Shown: positions 27,144 to 36,442, numbered from the stretch's first letter. The stretch is DNA of 63,148 bases from Lachnospiraceae bacterium (GCA_022776305.1 JALFIB010000073.1:1-63148); one strand, 5' to 3'. A program made the numbers and translations. The notes: generated from the sequence alone by a model not told the origin.

Positions 27144-28457
27144 CTATTCTTTCACGTTGCAGACAAAACAGCGGAGCTTTCCGTTTGGATCGGGCGGGAT
27201 CACATCCAGCCAGCGAATATCGATCTTGAACTCATCTCCATATAACTGAGTGAGGCGCTGCAGGAAAAAGGAAGTGATCTCTTCATTGGTGTAGGTCATG
27301 TCCTGAGGATCGCGTACCAGTTCCACGCGCAAGTCATGGTAAGACTCCTGCACGTAGCGGAATTGGGCTATGCCGGTAATGCCGTTGGGGATTTTCCTCA
27401 GCTCTAGGACGGAGGTGTCCTCTCCGTTTTCGTGTTTCACCATGTCGTTAAGACGCCCATGGATCTTTGTCACATACCGGATGCCGTCTTTTACGTAAGA
27501 AGAGGCGATGTCCCCAATATCATAATTGATGATTGGGAAATCTGTCTTATAAAGTGGTGTGATGATCACCTTTCCTGTATCAGCTAAATGGTTCTGGTCA
27601 TCATAAATATTGACCACATGGGTATCATTGCAGATATCGTAATAATCATTGCCGGGACGCTTGATGATGCAGCTTCCGGTCTCGTCGCTTCCGTAGGCAT
27701 CCACTAATCCTGGCCCAAAAGTCTTTTCGAGGATATTTCGCGTCACATCATCCACCATTTCGCTGACGGGAATGTACCATTTTGGCTTTTTAATCTGAAG
27801 ATTGTGCTGCTGTGCATAAAGGGCAATGCGGACAATACAGTTTTTACGAAGGCAGATCAGGTCCGGTGCATAATCATTCAGCTCCTTTATGACTTCAGCC
27901 GTACCGTCACCGATACACCGTTTCTCTGAGAGGATCCGACGCTGCAGGATCCCGAATCTCTGGATAAAAGAATCACGGCTCTTTTTCTCTGAACGGTAGC
28001 TTGACTCAAAGGAGACCATCTTTCCGAAAAAGGGATTATAGCCAAAGGACATTAAAATACGGATCCAGCTTGCGTTGGCGCAGGCATGTTCCCTTTGGGA
28101 TTGGTAAAGGCGGAGCGGAATGCCGGTAGAACCGCTTGTGCTGGTGGCATCCCAGCTGTCCCGTTCTTCTGGATGTGTGTCGTACAGTTCTTTCATCCAA
28201 ACACGCAGCTCATCTTTTGTGAGCACCGGGAACTTGGCGAGATCTTCACTGCAGTGGAAATCATCCGGTGTGAGATGGTTTTCGTCAAAACGTTTGCGGT
28301 AGAAAGGAATCTCATAGGCGCTCTTCATCAATTTATGTACATTTCGGTTCTGCTGTTTTTTTGCCTTTTGAGGATTGGCTGACATTGTTTTGTCCAGCCG
28401 CAGCAAATACCAGAAAGTAAACACATTCATCAACTTTTTCTGCAATTGGAAACTCAT
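27144..28457 (-). CDS. CapK/PaaK-like adenylate-forming enzyme
   Basis: A 437-residue member of the phenylacetate-CoA ligase-like ANL superfamily, the CapK subgroup found in capsule loci. STSGSTGIPL is the ATP phosphate loop near residue 106; VDAYGSDETGS is the A5 motif; NYDIGDIA the A7 Asp region; and KIHGRLNDM the hinge. Such proteins activate a carboxylate as an adenylate, but the CapK group rarely has a proven substrate. AAAGGAG precedes the ATG and a good promoter lies at 28497-28525. It is first in a two-gene unit with the flippase. Confidence 0.83.
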   Translation of the reverse strand: MSFQLQKKLMNVFTFWYLLRLDKTMSANPQKAKKQQNRNVHKLMKSAYEIPFYRKRFDENHLTPDDFHCSEDLAKFPVLTKDELRVWMKELYDTHPEERDSWDATSTSGSTGIPLRLYQSQREHACANASWIRILMSFGYNPFFGKMVSFESSYRSEKKSRDSFIQRFGILQRRILSEKRCIGDGTAEVIKELNDYAPDLICLRKNCIVRIALYAQQHNLQIKKPKWYIPVSEMVDDVTRNILEKTFGPGLVDAYGSDETGSCIIKRPGNDYYDICNDTHVVNIYDDQNHLADTGKVIITPLYKTDFPIINYDIGDIASSYVKDGIRYVTKIHGRLNDMVKHENGEDTSVLELRKIPNGITGIAQFRYVQESYHDLRVELVRDPQDMTYTNEEITSFFLQRLTQLYGDEFKIDIRWLDVIPPDPNGKLRCFVCNVKE

Positions 28458-28496
28458 GGAATATCTCTCCTTTAAAGTTCGTAAAAATCATATAGA

Positions 28497-28525
28497 AGTA
28501 TAGCAGAATTCATGGCATGTGACAA
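28497..28525 (-). promoter_or_regulatory. promoter of the CapK-like/flippase unit
   Basis: Minus strand TTGTCA (28525-28520), 17-base spacer, TATACT (28502-28497), about 40 bases before the start codon. Confidence 0.7.
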
Positions 28526-28643
28526 GAAATGAATAATTTAAAAAAATTTCAGAATTTGAAGGGTTAAAAAACAACGTAAAGTATGATAAGATTTAGAAAA
28601 AATCAGAAAGAAAGAATAGATCCTACGGGAAGAGGTTCGTATT

Positions 28644-31220
28644 GTGGAAAATCTTGAAGAAATGAATCAGACAAATCAGCCTCCAAAAGAGAGCAAAGAC
28701 CTGTGGAGAAGTATCAAAGCAATCAGGCAGAAAATGAGTAAAACAAAGGTGATACCAGAGGAATACCGTATCCCGGATAATATTATCCCTCTGAAGCGGT
28801 ATTCACCGGAGCTTCGTATGGGCCTTACGGAACAGCAGGTGCAGGAGCGGGTTGCCCAAGGCGAGGTGAATTACGCAGTTGAATCACCTTCTAAATCCAA
28901 AAAAGAAATCATCTACAGCAATATTTTTACCTATTTTAACTTAATCTTTTTTATCATTGCCATTCTGTTGATCTCGGTCGGTTCTTTTCGGGACTTGACA
29001 TTCCTGCCGGTGATTATAGCAAATACCCTGATCGGCATTATTCAGGAGCTGCGTTCAAAGAAAGTCCTGGATAACTTAAGTATTTTAAATGCGCCGAAAT
29101 CTACCGTGGTCCGGGAAGGACAGGAAAAGGTGATCCAGGCTGAAGAGATCGTACTTGATGATGTTATCCTTTTTTCTGCCGGAAACCAGATTCCTGCAGA
29201 TGCAGTGGTAGAAGAAGGCGAGATCCTCGTCAATGAATCGCTGATCACAGGTGAGGCAGACCAGATCTCCAAAAAGGAAGGGGATTCTCTGCTTTCAGGA
29301 AGCTTTGTAGTATCGGGACAGTGCAGGGCAAGAGTGGAAAAGGTCGGGAAAGAGTCTTACGTTTCACAGCTTACGCTGGAGGCAAAAGCCATGAACGATG
29401 AAGAGGTTTCCGAGATGATCCGCGCCCTCGACAGACTTGTGAAGATCATCGGAATTATCATCATACCTATTGGTATCATATTATTCAGCCAACAGTATTT
29501 TATTAATGCCACTTCACTCAAAGACAGTGTGACGGCTACCGTTGCAGCTATTATCGGAATGATTCCGGAAGGGCTGTATCTCCTTGCAAGTGTAGCCCTT
29601 GCGGTGAGCGTGATGCGCCTTGCTATGCAGAAAGTACTTGTGCATAACATGAAATGCATCGAGACATTGGCACGGGTTGATGTGCTCTGTGTGGATAAGA
29701 CAGGAACGATCACAGACAATACTATGACAGTAAAAAAGATGCTGCCTCTCCGAAAAGAGAAAGAAGAAGGTTCGGTACCTGAAATGCCCTATGAAGCAGA
29801 AACTGAAGCCTTTACGGCGGAAGAGGCCGCAGAGCTTGAGATGGCTGTAGGTGATTTTGCAGCAGCTATGGCTACTGACAACATGACCATGAAGGCCATT
29901 AAGGATTATTTCCGAAAGAGAAGCGGCAAACGCCCGGAAAAAGTGTTTCCTTTTTCTTCGGCTACAAAATACAGCGGGGCGGTTTTTGAGGACGCAAGTT
30001 ATGTGCTGGGCGCCCCCGAGTTTGTCCTCAGGGAGACGTATCCGGAATATGCCCAGCAGATCGAGCGCTGGGGCAGTCAGGGATACCGTGTTCTTGTGTT
30101 TGCAAAATATCTTGGTACTCTGGATGGGAACACCCTTACAGCAGCGGTGGAGCCCATGGGCATGATCCTTTTGGCAAACCCAATCCGTGAAAATGCAAAA
30201 GAGACCTTTGCATATTTTGCAAATCAGGGAGTGGAGATCAAGGTTATTTCAGGTGACAATCCTGTAACAGTATCAGAGGTAGCAAAAGAAGCCGGCATTG
30301 CAAATGCAGAATCTTACGTGGATGCATCTACATTAGTAGACGAGTCGGAGATTAGGGATGCAGCAGGAAAATATACCATATTCGGACGTGTGACGCCGAC
30401 GCAGAAACGCCAGCTTGTGACGGCCCTTAAAATGGAAGGGCACACCGTGGCCATGACAGGAGACGGTGTAAATGACGTACTTGCCCTGAAAGATGCCGAC
30501 TGCAGTATCGCCATGGCTTCCGGCAGCGATGCCGCTGCACAGGTGGCACAGTTGGTTCTGCTTGAGTCAGATTTTTCTAAAATGCCCTCCGTGGTGGCAG
30601 AGGGAAGGCGAGTGGTCAATAATATCGAGAGGACAGCCAGTTTATTTCTGGTGAAAAATATTTTTTCGCTGTTTATGTCCATCTTTTCCATCCTGCTGAT
30701 GGTCAACTATCCATTGGAGCCTTCTCAGATCTCGTTGATCAGTATGTTTACCATTGGTATTCCGGCATTTGTAATGTCTTTGGAACAGAATACAGACCGG
30801 ATCAAAGGCCATTTCCTCAGCAATGTGCTCTTTAAAGCGCTGCCGGGCGGCCTGACAGATTTTATGGTAGTCAGTGCTTTATACCTGTTCTGCATGGAAT
30901 TTAATGTAAGTTCCAACGATGTGTCTACTTCATGCACCATCGTTCTGGCCATTGTAGGCCTTATGATCCTTTACCAGATCGCATCTCCTATGACGAAATA
31001 CCATTGGATTCTCTGGTTTGGAATGGCGGCAGGACTGATCTATTGCATGATTTTTGTAAGCAACATTTTTGCCATTACCAGTATTTCAAAGAAATGCCTG
31101 ATGCTACTTGTCATCTTTGCTATTATCACAGAGCCTACTTTCAGGTACCTGAGCATCGGCATGAAGAAGCTGTCCAATTTTAATATGCAGAGAAAACAAA
31201 AGCAGAAGCAAGTCCAATAA
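28644..31220 (+). CDS. cation-translocating P-type ATPase
   Basis: An 858-residue P-type ATPase. Seen are the actuator loop NESLITGEADQ, the membrane motif MIPEGLYLL, the phosphorylation site VDKTGTITDN, the nucleotide-domain Lys region, and the hinge MTGDGVNDVLALKDAD. PEGL in M4, rather than CPC or the Na/K/Ca-type IPE-A, is the pattern of CtpE-like pumps, for which calcium uptake has been proposed; ion choice here is inferred only. A basic cytoplasmic extension of about 55 residues precedes the cation ATPase N-domain. GTG start with GAGG upstream. It stands directly before pyrH, where many relatives have rpsB-tsf. Confidence 0.87.
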   Translation: MENLEEMNQTNQPPKESKDLWRSIKAIRQKMSKTKVIPEEYRIPDNIIPLKRYSPELRMGLTEQQVQERVAQGEVNYAVESPSKSKKEIIYSNIFTYFNLIFFIIAILLISVGSFRDLTFLPVIIANTLIGIIQELRSKKVLDNLSILNAPKSTVVREGQEKVIQAEEIVLDDVILFSAGNQIPADAVVEEGEILVNESLITGEADQISKKEGDSLLSGSFVVSGQCRARVEKVGKESYVSQLTLEAKAMNDEEVSEMIRALDRLVKIIGIIIIPIGIILFSQQYFINATSLKDSVTATVAAIIGMIPEGLYLLASVALAVSVMRLAMQKVLVHNMKCIETLARVDVLCVDKTGTITDNTMTVKKMLPLRKEKEEGSVPEMPYEAETEAFTAEEAAELEMAVGDFAAAMATDNMTMKAIKDYFRKRSGKRPEKVFPFSSATKYSGAVFEDASYVLGAPEFVLRETYPEYAQQIERWGSQGYRVLVFAKYLGTLDGNTLTAAVEPMGMILLANPIRENAKETFAYFANQGVEIKVISGDNPVTVSEVAKEAGIANAESYVDASTLVDESEIRDAAGKYTIFGRVTPTQKRQLVTALKMEGHTVAMTGDGVNDVLALKDADCSIAMASGSDAAAQVAQLVLLESDFSKMPSVVAEGRRVVNNIERTASLFLVKNIFSLFMSIFSILLMVNYPLEPSQISLISMFTIGIPAFVMSLEQNTDRIKGHFLSNVLFKALPGGLTDFMVVSALYLFCMEFNVSSNDVSTSCTIVLAIVGLMILYQIASPMTKYHWILWFGMAAGLIYCMIFVSNIFAITSISKKCLMLLVIFAIITEPTFRYLSIGMKKLSNFNMQRKQKQKQVQ

Positions 31221-31286
31221 ATTTTAGTAGATTTTGCCGTAGATTGCTGGTATACTTGAATCAATAAAACATGAAGGAGAAAAATA

Positions 31287-31982
31287 ATGAAAAGAGTTCT
31301 TTTAAAGCTCAGTGGCGAAGCACTGGCTGGAGATAAGAAAACAGGCTTTGATGAGCCCACTGTTGTAAAAGTGGCAAAGCAGGTGAAAGCTCTGTCGGAT
31401 CAAGGCATGGAGATCGGTATCGTGATCGGAGGAGGGAATTTCTGGCGCGGACGCTCCAGTGAAAATATTGACAGGACAAAGGCAGACCAGATCGGCATGC
31501 TTGCTACAGTGATGAATTGTATCTACGTTTCAGAGATCTTCCGTTCCATAGGTATGAAAACAACAGTTATGACACCTTTCGCGTGCGGAGCTTTTACGGA
31601 GCTGTTTTCAAAAGACCGTGTAAAAGAATGCTTTGCCGACGGCGTTGTGACGTTCTTTGCAGGAGGTACGGGTCATCCGTATTTTTCTACAGATACGGCA
31701 ACGGTACTCCGCGCCATTGAGATTGAAGCGGATGTGATCCTTCTTGCTAAGTCCATTGACGGTGTATATGACAGCGATCCAAAGGATAACCCCAATGCGA
31801 AGAAGTACGATGAGATATCCATTCAGGAGGTTATTGATAAAAAGCTTGGCGTTGTCGATATGGCTGCTTCGATCCTGTGTATGGAGAACCATATGCCGAT
31901 GCTCGTTTTTGGGCTGAATCAGGAAAATAGTATTGTCGATACTGTGAACGGTACTTTGAATGGAACGAAAGTAACAGTTTAA
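31287..31982 (+). CDS. pyrH: uridylate (UMP) kinase
   Basis: Hexameric amino-acid-kinase-fold enzyme converting UMP to UDP. KRVLLKLSGEALAG at the N-terminus, GIVIGGGNFWRGR for nucleotide binding, and FFAGGTGHPYFSTDTA are all conserved. Length 231 residues is usual. AAGGAG lies before the ATG. An extended -10 (TGGTATACT, 31248-31256) upstream, with a weak -35, suggests a promoter in the short gap after the P-type ATPase. First gene of pyrH-frr-uppS-cdsA-dxr-rseP. Confidence 0.95.
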   Translation: MKRVLLKLSGEALAGDKKTGFDEPTVVKVAKQVKALSDQGMEIGIVIGGGNFWRGRSSENIDRTKADQIGMLATVMNCIYVSEIFRSIGMKTTVMTPFACGAFTELFSKDRVKECFADGVVTFFAGGTGHPYFSTDTATVLRAIEIEADVILLAKSIDGVYDSDPKDNPNAKKYDEISIQEVIDKKLGVVDMAASILCMENHMPMLVFGLNQENSIVDTVNGTLNGTKVTV

Positions 31983-32016
31983 CCGAATCAAGTAGCGAAG
32001 CGGATTGCGAATATCC
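31981..32016 (+). repeat. dispersed repeat family C, copy 1 (GCGGATTGCGAATATCC)
   Basis: The AACCGA-ATCAAGTAGCGAA-GCGGATTGCGAATATCC block recurs at 45095-45134 (same strand) and, shortened, in reverse at 36572-36606. This copy begins at the pyrH stop and lies in the pyrH-frr gap. Confidence 0.7.
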
Positions 32017-32059
32017 CCTGACAGTATGGCAGAAAAGGTAAATTTAGGAGGAAGAAAAA

Positions 32060-32611
32060 ATGGATGAAAGAATTAAAGTATATGATGATAAGATGACAAA
32101 GACTTACAAAAACCTTCTCGAGGAGTTTGCAACAATAAGGGCTGGGCGTGCAAATCCTAATGTATTAAATAAAATCAAAGTGGATTATTACGGAACACCG
32201 ACACCACTTCAGCAGATTGGAAACATCACTGTTCCGGAGCCGAGGGTACTTCAGATCCAGCCGTGGGAAGCTTCTATGGTGAAAGCTATTGAAAAAGCGA
32301 TTCTGACTTCTGATATCGGCATTAATCCTTCAAATGACGGTCGTATTATCCGCCTGGTTTTCCCGGAATTAACGGAAGAGCGCAGAAAAGATCTTGTAAA
32401 GGATATTAAGAAAAAAGGTGAGGCTGGCAAAGTGGCAGTCCGCAACATCCGCAGGGATGCAAATGATTACTTGAAAAAACTTGGCAAATCAGATGTATCT
32501 GAGGACGAGATCAAAGATCTGGAAGAAAAAGTACAGAAGATGACGGATAAATATATCAAGGATATTGATAAGGCAGTAGAAGAAAAATCAAAAGAGATTC
32601 TTACGGTATAA
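32060..32611 (+). CDS. frr: ribosome recycling factor
   Basis: 183-residue RRF that, with EF-G, splits the post-termination ribosome. The three-helix bundle and the conserved RAGRANPNVLNKIKVDYYGTPTPL stretch near residue 28 are clear, as is the C-terminal RRDANDYLKKL segment. AGGAGG is a few bases before the ATG. It lies 77 bases after pyrH, with a dispersed repeat between. Confidence 0.97.
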   Translation: MDERIKVYDDKMTKTYKNLLEEFATIRAGRANPNVLNKIKVDYYGTPTPLQQIGNITVPEPRVLQIQPWEASMVKAIEKAILTSDIGINPSNDGRIIRLVFPELTEERRKDLVKDIKKKGEAGKVAVRNIRRDANDYLKKLGKSDVSEDEIKDLEEKVQKMTDKYIKDIDKAVEEKSKEILTV

Positions 32612-32618
32612 GATATGT

Positions 32619-32647
32619 GGGGGCTGCATTATGTGCCCCCTTTTTTT
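32619..32647 (+). terminator. intrinsic terminator/attenuator between frr and uppS
   Basis: GGGGGC (32619-32624), 10-base loop, GCCCCC (32635-32640), then seven T. It lies between the frr stop and the uppS ribosome site, so downstream genes need read-through or another promoter. Confidence 0.85.
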
Positions 32648-32661
32648 GGGAGGAAAGAGCT

Positions 32662-33369
32662 ATGGTGATTCCGCAGCACGTCGCAATTATTTTAGACGGA
32701 AACGGACGTTGGGCGAAAAGCAAAGGAATGCCCCGCAATTATGGTCATGTCCGTGGCGCAAAAAATTTAGAGGTGATCTGTGAGGATGCATACAATATGG
32801 GTATCAAATACCTCACAGTTTATCTTTTTTCGACGGAAAATTGGAAGCGCTCCAAGGATGAAGTGGATGCGCTGATGAAACTTTTTAGGAGTTATACAAA
32901 AACTTGTATCAAAACGGCAAGGGACAATAATATGAAGGTTCGTGTACTGGGGGATCCTACAGCGCTTGATCAGGACCTGCAGGAGAGCTTAAAACAGCTG
33001 GTGGAAACCTCGAAAGACAACACCGGGCTGAATTTCCAGATCGCCATCAATTACGGAAGCAGGGATGAGATCGTAAGAGCGATTCGAAAAGTTGCTGCTG
33101 ACTGCAGGGACGGCAAACTTGCTCCGGAAGATATTACGGAAGAAAAATTTTCCGGATATCTTGATACAGCAGGAGTTCCGGATCCGGACCTGCTGATCCG
33201 TACAAGTGGGGAGCAGCGGCTGTCCAATTACTTGATGTGGCAGCTGGCTTACACAGAGTTTTATTTCACAGATGTCCCCTGGCCGGCGTTTACGAAAGAG
33301 GACCTGAAAAAGGCCATTGAAAAGTACAATAGCCGTGAAAGGAGATACGGCGGCATCAAGGAGGAATAA
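32662..33369 (+). CDS. uppS: isoprenyl transferase (undecaprenyl diphosphate synthase)
   Basis: cis-Prenyltransferase making the C55 lipid carrier for wall glycans, 235 residues. HVAIILDGNGRWA holds the catalytic Asp; RGAKNLEVICE, YLFSTENWKRS and the C-terminal LLIRTSGEQRLSNYL are family blocks. ATG 32662 with GGAGG upstream is preferred; the longer open frame runs into the terminator. The cdsA start follows after 2 bases. Confidence 0.95.
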   Translation: MVIPQHVAIILDGNGRWAKSKGMPRNYGHVRGAKNLEVICEDAYNMGIKYLTVYLFSTENWKRSKDEVDALMKLFRSYTKTCIKTARDNNMKVRVLGDPTALDQDLQESLKQLVETSKDNTGLNFQIAINYGSRDEIVRAIRKVAADCRDGKLAPEDITEEKFSGYLDTAGVPDPDLLIRTSGEQRLSNYLMWQLAYTEFYFTDVPWPAFTKEDLKKAIEKYNSRERRYGGIKEE

Positions 33370-33371
33370 AT

Positions 33372-34190
33372 ATGTTTCGGACAAGGTTGATTAGCGGAAT
33401 CATATTGGTGCTTATCGCACTTGCAGTCATTATTTCGGGAGGCCCCGTGCTTGCAGCGACGCTCTTCATCATTTCCGTTATAGGATTGAATGAGCTGTAC
33501 AGGGCGCTGGGTATTGAAGATAGGAAGTTTTCCCCTCTGGCAGCAGTGGGATATCTGGGATGCGCGGTATATTATATCATGGTATATTGCGGATATACGG
33601 CATATACTATGAAAGTAGTGATTGCAGTCCTCGTCTTGGTGATGGCTGTTTACGTATTCACTTATCCGCGCTATAAGACGGATCAGGTAACCGGTACATT
33701 TTTTGGAGTACTGTACGTGGCAGTGATGCTGTCTTTCATTTATGAACTGAGACAGATGCAAAATGGCGTATACCTTGTCTGGCTGATATTTTTATCATCC
33801 TGGGGCTGCGATACCTGTGCATACTGTGTTGGAATGCTGTTCGGAAAACATAAGATGTCACCAAGGCTCAGTCCGAAAAAATCAGTAGAAGGCGCAGTGG
33901 GCGGCGTAGTAGGAGCTGCGCTGCTGGGTGCAATATACGCTGCGGCTATTTCGGGGAGAATGACCGGCGAAGCGAACCACGTTTTATCCTTTGCGGTTAT
34001 CTGCGCTGTAGGCGGATTGATTTCTATGGTAGGTGATCTGGCTGCTTCCGCAATCAAGAGAAACCATGATATTAAAGATTATGGCAAATTGATTCCCGGT
34101 CATGGGGGGATTCTGGACCGCTTTGACAGTGTGATCTTCATTTCACCGGTGATCTACTATCTGGCAGAAGCCCTTTTGGGAAAATTTTAA
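33372..34190 (+). CDS. cdsA: phosphatidate cytidylyltransferase
   Basis: Integral-membrane CDP-diacylglycerol synthase, 272 residues and about eight membrane segments. The signature SAIKRNHDIKDYGKLIPGHG with the following GILDRFDS near the C-terminus is the CdsA pattern including the metal-binding Asp residues. It feeds pgsA (54.2 kb) with CDP-diacylglycerol. AAGGAGG is upstream, and the gene is 2 bases from uppS. Confidence 0.95.
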   Translation: MFRTRLISGIILVLIALAVIISGGPVLAATLFIISVIGLNELYRALGIEDRKFSPLAAVGYLGCAVYYIMVYCGYTAYTMKVVIAVLVLVMAVYVFTYPRYKTDQVTGTFFGVLYVAVMLSFIYELRQMQNGVYLVWLIFLSSWGCDTCAYCVGMLFGKHKMSPRLSPKKSVEGAVGGVVGAALLGAIYAAAISGRMTGEANHVLSFAVICAVGGLISMVGDLAASAIKRNHDIKDYGKLIPGHGGILDRFDSVIFISPVIYYLAEALLGKF

Positions 34191-34247
34191 ATACGCAAGT
34201 ATGTTTTGTCCATAATAACGGGACAATAGGAAAGGAAATAAGTACAG

Positions 34248-35390
34248 ATGAAGACAATTGCAATTCTGGGTTCAACAGGTTCAATCGGTACACAGACGCT
34301 GGAAGTAGCCAGAGCCAATGGGGATATCCGTATTGCGGCACTTGCAGCAGGCAGGAATATTAAAATGTTGGAGCAGCAGATCCGCGAGTTTCGTCCGCGG
34401 ATAGCTGCAGTTTGGGAAGAAAAGGATGCAAAGCAGTTGAGGATTGCTGTTGCAGATCTTCCGGTGGAGATTTTGTCCGGCATGGATGGACTGAAAGCAG
34501 TAGCAGTCTGTGAGGAATCACAGATTCTTGTGACTGCCATCGTGGGAATGATCGGCATCCTGCCCACTATTGAGGGAATAAAGGCGGGAAAAGACATTGC
34601 GTTAGCAAATAAAGAGACCCTTGTCACGGCAGGGCATATTATTATGCCTCTTGCAAAAAAGCATCACGTGCAGATCCTCCCGGTGGACAGTGAGCACAGT
34701 GCGATTTTCCAATCCTTAAACGGGGAAGAGGGTAAAAGAATTGAAAAAATTCTGCTGACAGCATCCGGCGGGCCATTTCGGGGAAAAACATGGGATGAAC
34801 TTCAAAATGTGCAGTTGGAAGACGCGTTAAAGCATCCCAATTGGGCCATGGGACAGAAAATCACCATAGATTCTGCCAGTATGGTAAACAAAGGTCTGGA
34901 AGTCATGGAGGCAAGATGGCTCTTTGGCACGGAACTGGACCAGATCCAAGTGGTGATCCAACCCCAGAGCGTGATCCATTCCATGGTACAGTTCACAGAT
35001 GGCGCAGTGATCGCCCAATTAGGGACACCGGATATGAAACTTCCGATCCAATATGCGCTGTATTATCCTCACCGCCGTTTCCTTGCAGGAGAGCGCCTCG
35101 ATTTTGCAAAGCTTGGCAGAATTACTTTTGAAGATCCTGATCTTGATACGTTTAAGGGGCTTGCTTACGCATTTGAAGCTGCCAAGATGGGAGGCTCTAT
35201 GCCTACCGTATTTAATGCGGCAAATGAAAGGGCAGTCAGTAAATTTTTAAACCGCAGTATAAAGTTTACAGAGATCTATGATATCATCCGTTACTGTATG
35301 GATACCCATCATGTGATTGAAAATCCTGATGTGCAGCAGATCCTTGATACAGAACAAAGTGTTTATGAATTAATTGAGGGCAGGTGGTAA
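34248..35390 (+). CDS. dxr: 1-deoxy-D-xylulose 5-phosphate reductoisomerase
   Basis: Second step of the MEP isoprenoid pathway, converting DXP to MEP with NADPH. LGSTGSIGTQTLEV binds NADPH; NKETLVTAG, PVDSEHSAIFQ (metal Asp/Glu), TASGGPFRGK and HPNWAMGQKITIDSA are the active-site blocks. Length 380 is standard. Its product pathway supplies uppS in the same operon. The gene's end overlaps the possible rseP start region. Confidence 0.96.
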   Translation: MKTIAILGSTGSIGTQTLEVARANGDIRIAALAAGRNIKMLEQQIREFRPRIAAVWEEKDAKQLRIAVADLPVEILSGMDGLKAVAVCEESQILVTAIVGMIGILPTIEGIKAGKDIALANKETLVTAGHIIMPLAKKHHVQILPVDSEHSAIFQSLNGEEGKRIEKILLTASGGPFRGKTWDELQNVQLEDALKHPNWAMGQKITIDSASMVNKGLEVMEARWLFGTELDQIQVVIQPQSVIHSMVQFTDGAVIAQLGTPDMKLPIQYALYYPHRRFLAGERLDFAKLGRITFEDPDLDTFKGLAYAFEAAKMGGSMPTVFNAANERAVSKFLNRSIKFTEIYDIIRYCMDTHHVIENPDVQQILDTEQSVYELIEGRW

Positions 35391-35391
35391 A

Positions 35392-36423
35392 TTGAAAATC
35401 ATTATTGCGCTGTTGATTTTCAGCGTCATCATCATCATACATGAATTAGGGCATTTTTTATTGGCAAAGAAAAATGGAATCATCGTTTTGGAATTTTCGC
35501 TGGGCATGGGACCGAGGCTTTTTAGTTTTGATGCCGGCGGAACAAAGTATTCTTTGAAGCTGCTGCCCTTTGGCGGTTCTTGTATGATGCTTGGAGAAGA
35601 TGGAGAGGAAGAGGGAGAAGGATCTTTTGGAAGCAAATCTGTGTGGGCGAGAATTTCCGTAGTGGCAGCCGGACCAGTCTTCAATTTTTTACTGGCTTTT
35701 GTGCTTTCTATCTTTATTGTAGGTAATATCGGATATGATGTCCCCATTGTATTAGGTGTGACAGAGGGCTACCCGGCGCAGGAAGCAGGACTGCAGGCAG
35801 GGGACCGGATTACAAAAATGAATGGTAAGCGTATTCGGCTGTATCGTGAGTTTTCCAATTATGCATACTTCCACAGCGGAGAGACGGTGGTGTTTGAATA
35901 CGAGCGGGATGGGAAAACGTATGAAACGACAGTGGAACCCATCCTGACAGATGCAGGGTATAAATACGGGATTTCCGGAAGTGTGAATTACCGGCAGAAG
36001 ACAAATGTGATCCAGACCTTGGAATACAGTGCATATGAAGTATATTATTGGATTGATTCGACTCTCCAGAGCTTGAAAATGCTGGTGAAAGGCAATGTAT
36101 CATTGGATGATATGTCAGGACCTGTGGGAGTGGTGGATGCCATCGGAGATACGTATGAGGAAAGCAAGTCGGAAGGCACTCTTTATATCTGGCTGAATTT
36201 GCTGAATATAGCGATCCTGCTTACTGCAAATCTGGGTGTGATGAATTTGTTGCCGATTCCTGCGCTGGATGGCGGAAGGCTGGTGTTTCTCATCGCTGAG
36301 GCTATACGTAAAAAGCGTGTTAATCCGGAGACAGAAGCAAAGATCCATCTGGCCGGCCTGATGCTTTTACTTCTGCTTATGGTAGTGGTTATGATGAATG
36401 ATGTGAAAAAAATATTGCTTTAA
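35392..36423 (+). CDS. rseP: RIP metalloprotease RseP/RasP
   Basis: Site-2 intramembrane zinc protease that cleaves anti-sigma factors and signal peptide remnants. IIIIHELGHFLLAKKNGI gives HExxH in the first helix; a single PDZ domain lies at about residues 120-200; NLLPIPALDGGR is the LDG third ligand motif. Four membrane segments. TTG at 35392, one base after the dxr stop, is chosen because AGGTGG precedes it by 4 bases; an in-frame TTG at 35374 lies inside dxr. Ends the operon at a strong terminator. Confidence 0.93.
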   Translation: MKIIIALLIFSVIIIIHELGHFLLAKKNGIIVLEFSLGMGPRLFSFDAGGTKYSLKLLPFGGSCMMLGEDGEEEGEGSFGSKSVWARISVVAAGPVFNFLLAFVLSIFIVGNIGYDVPIVLGVTEGYPAQEAGLQAGDRITKMNGKRIRLYREFSNYAYFHSGETVVFEYERDGKTYETTVEPILTDAGYKYGISGSVNYRQKTNVIQTLEYSAYEVYYWIDSTLQSLKMLVKGNVSLDDMSGPVGVVDAIGDTYEESKSEGTLYIWLNLLNIAILLTANLGVMNLLPIPALDGGRLVFLIAEAIRKKRVNPETEAKIHLAGLMLLLLLMVVVMMNDVKKILL

Positions 36424-36442
36424 AGTGGTGTTTAAGAGTTGG

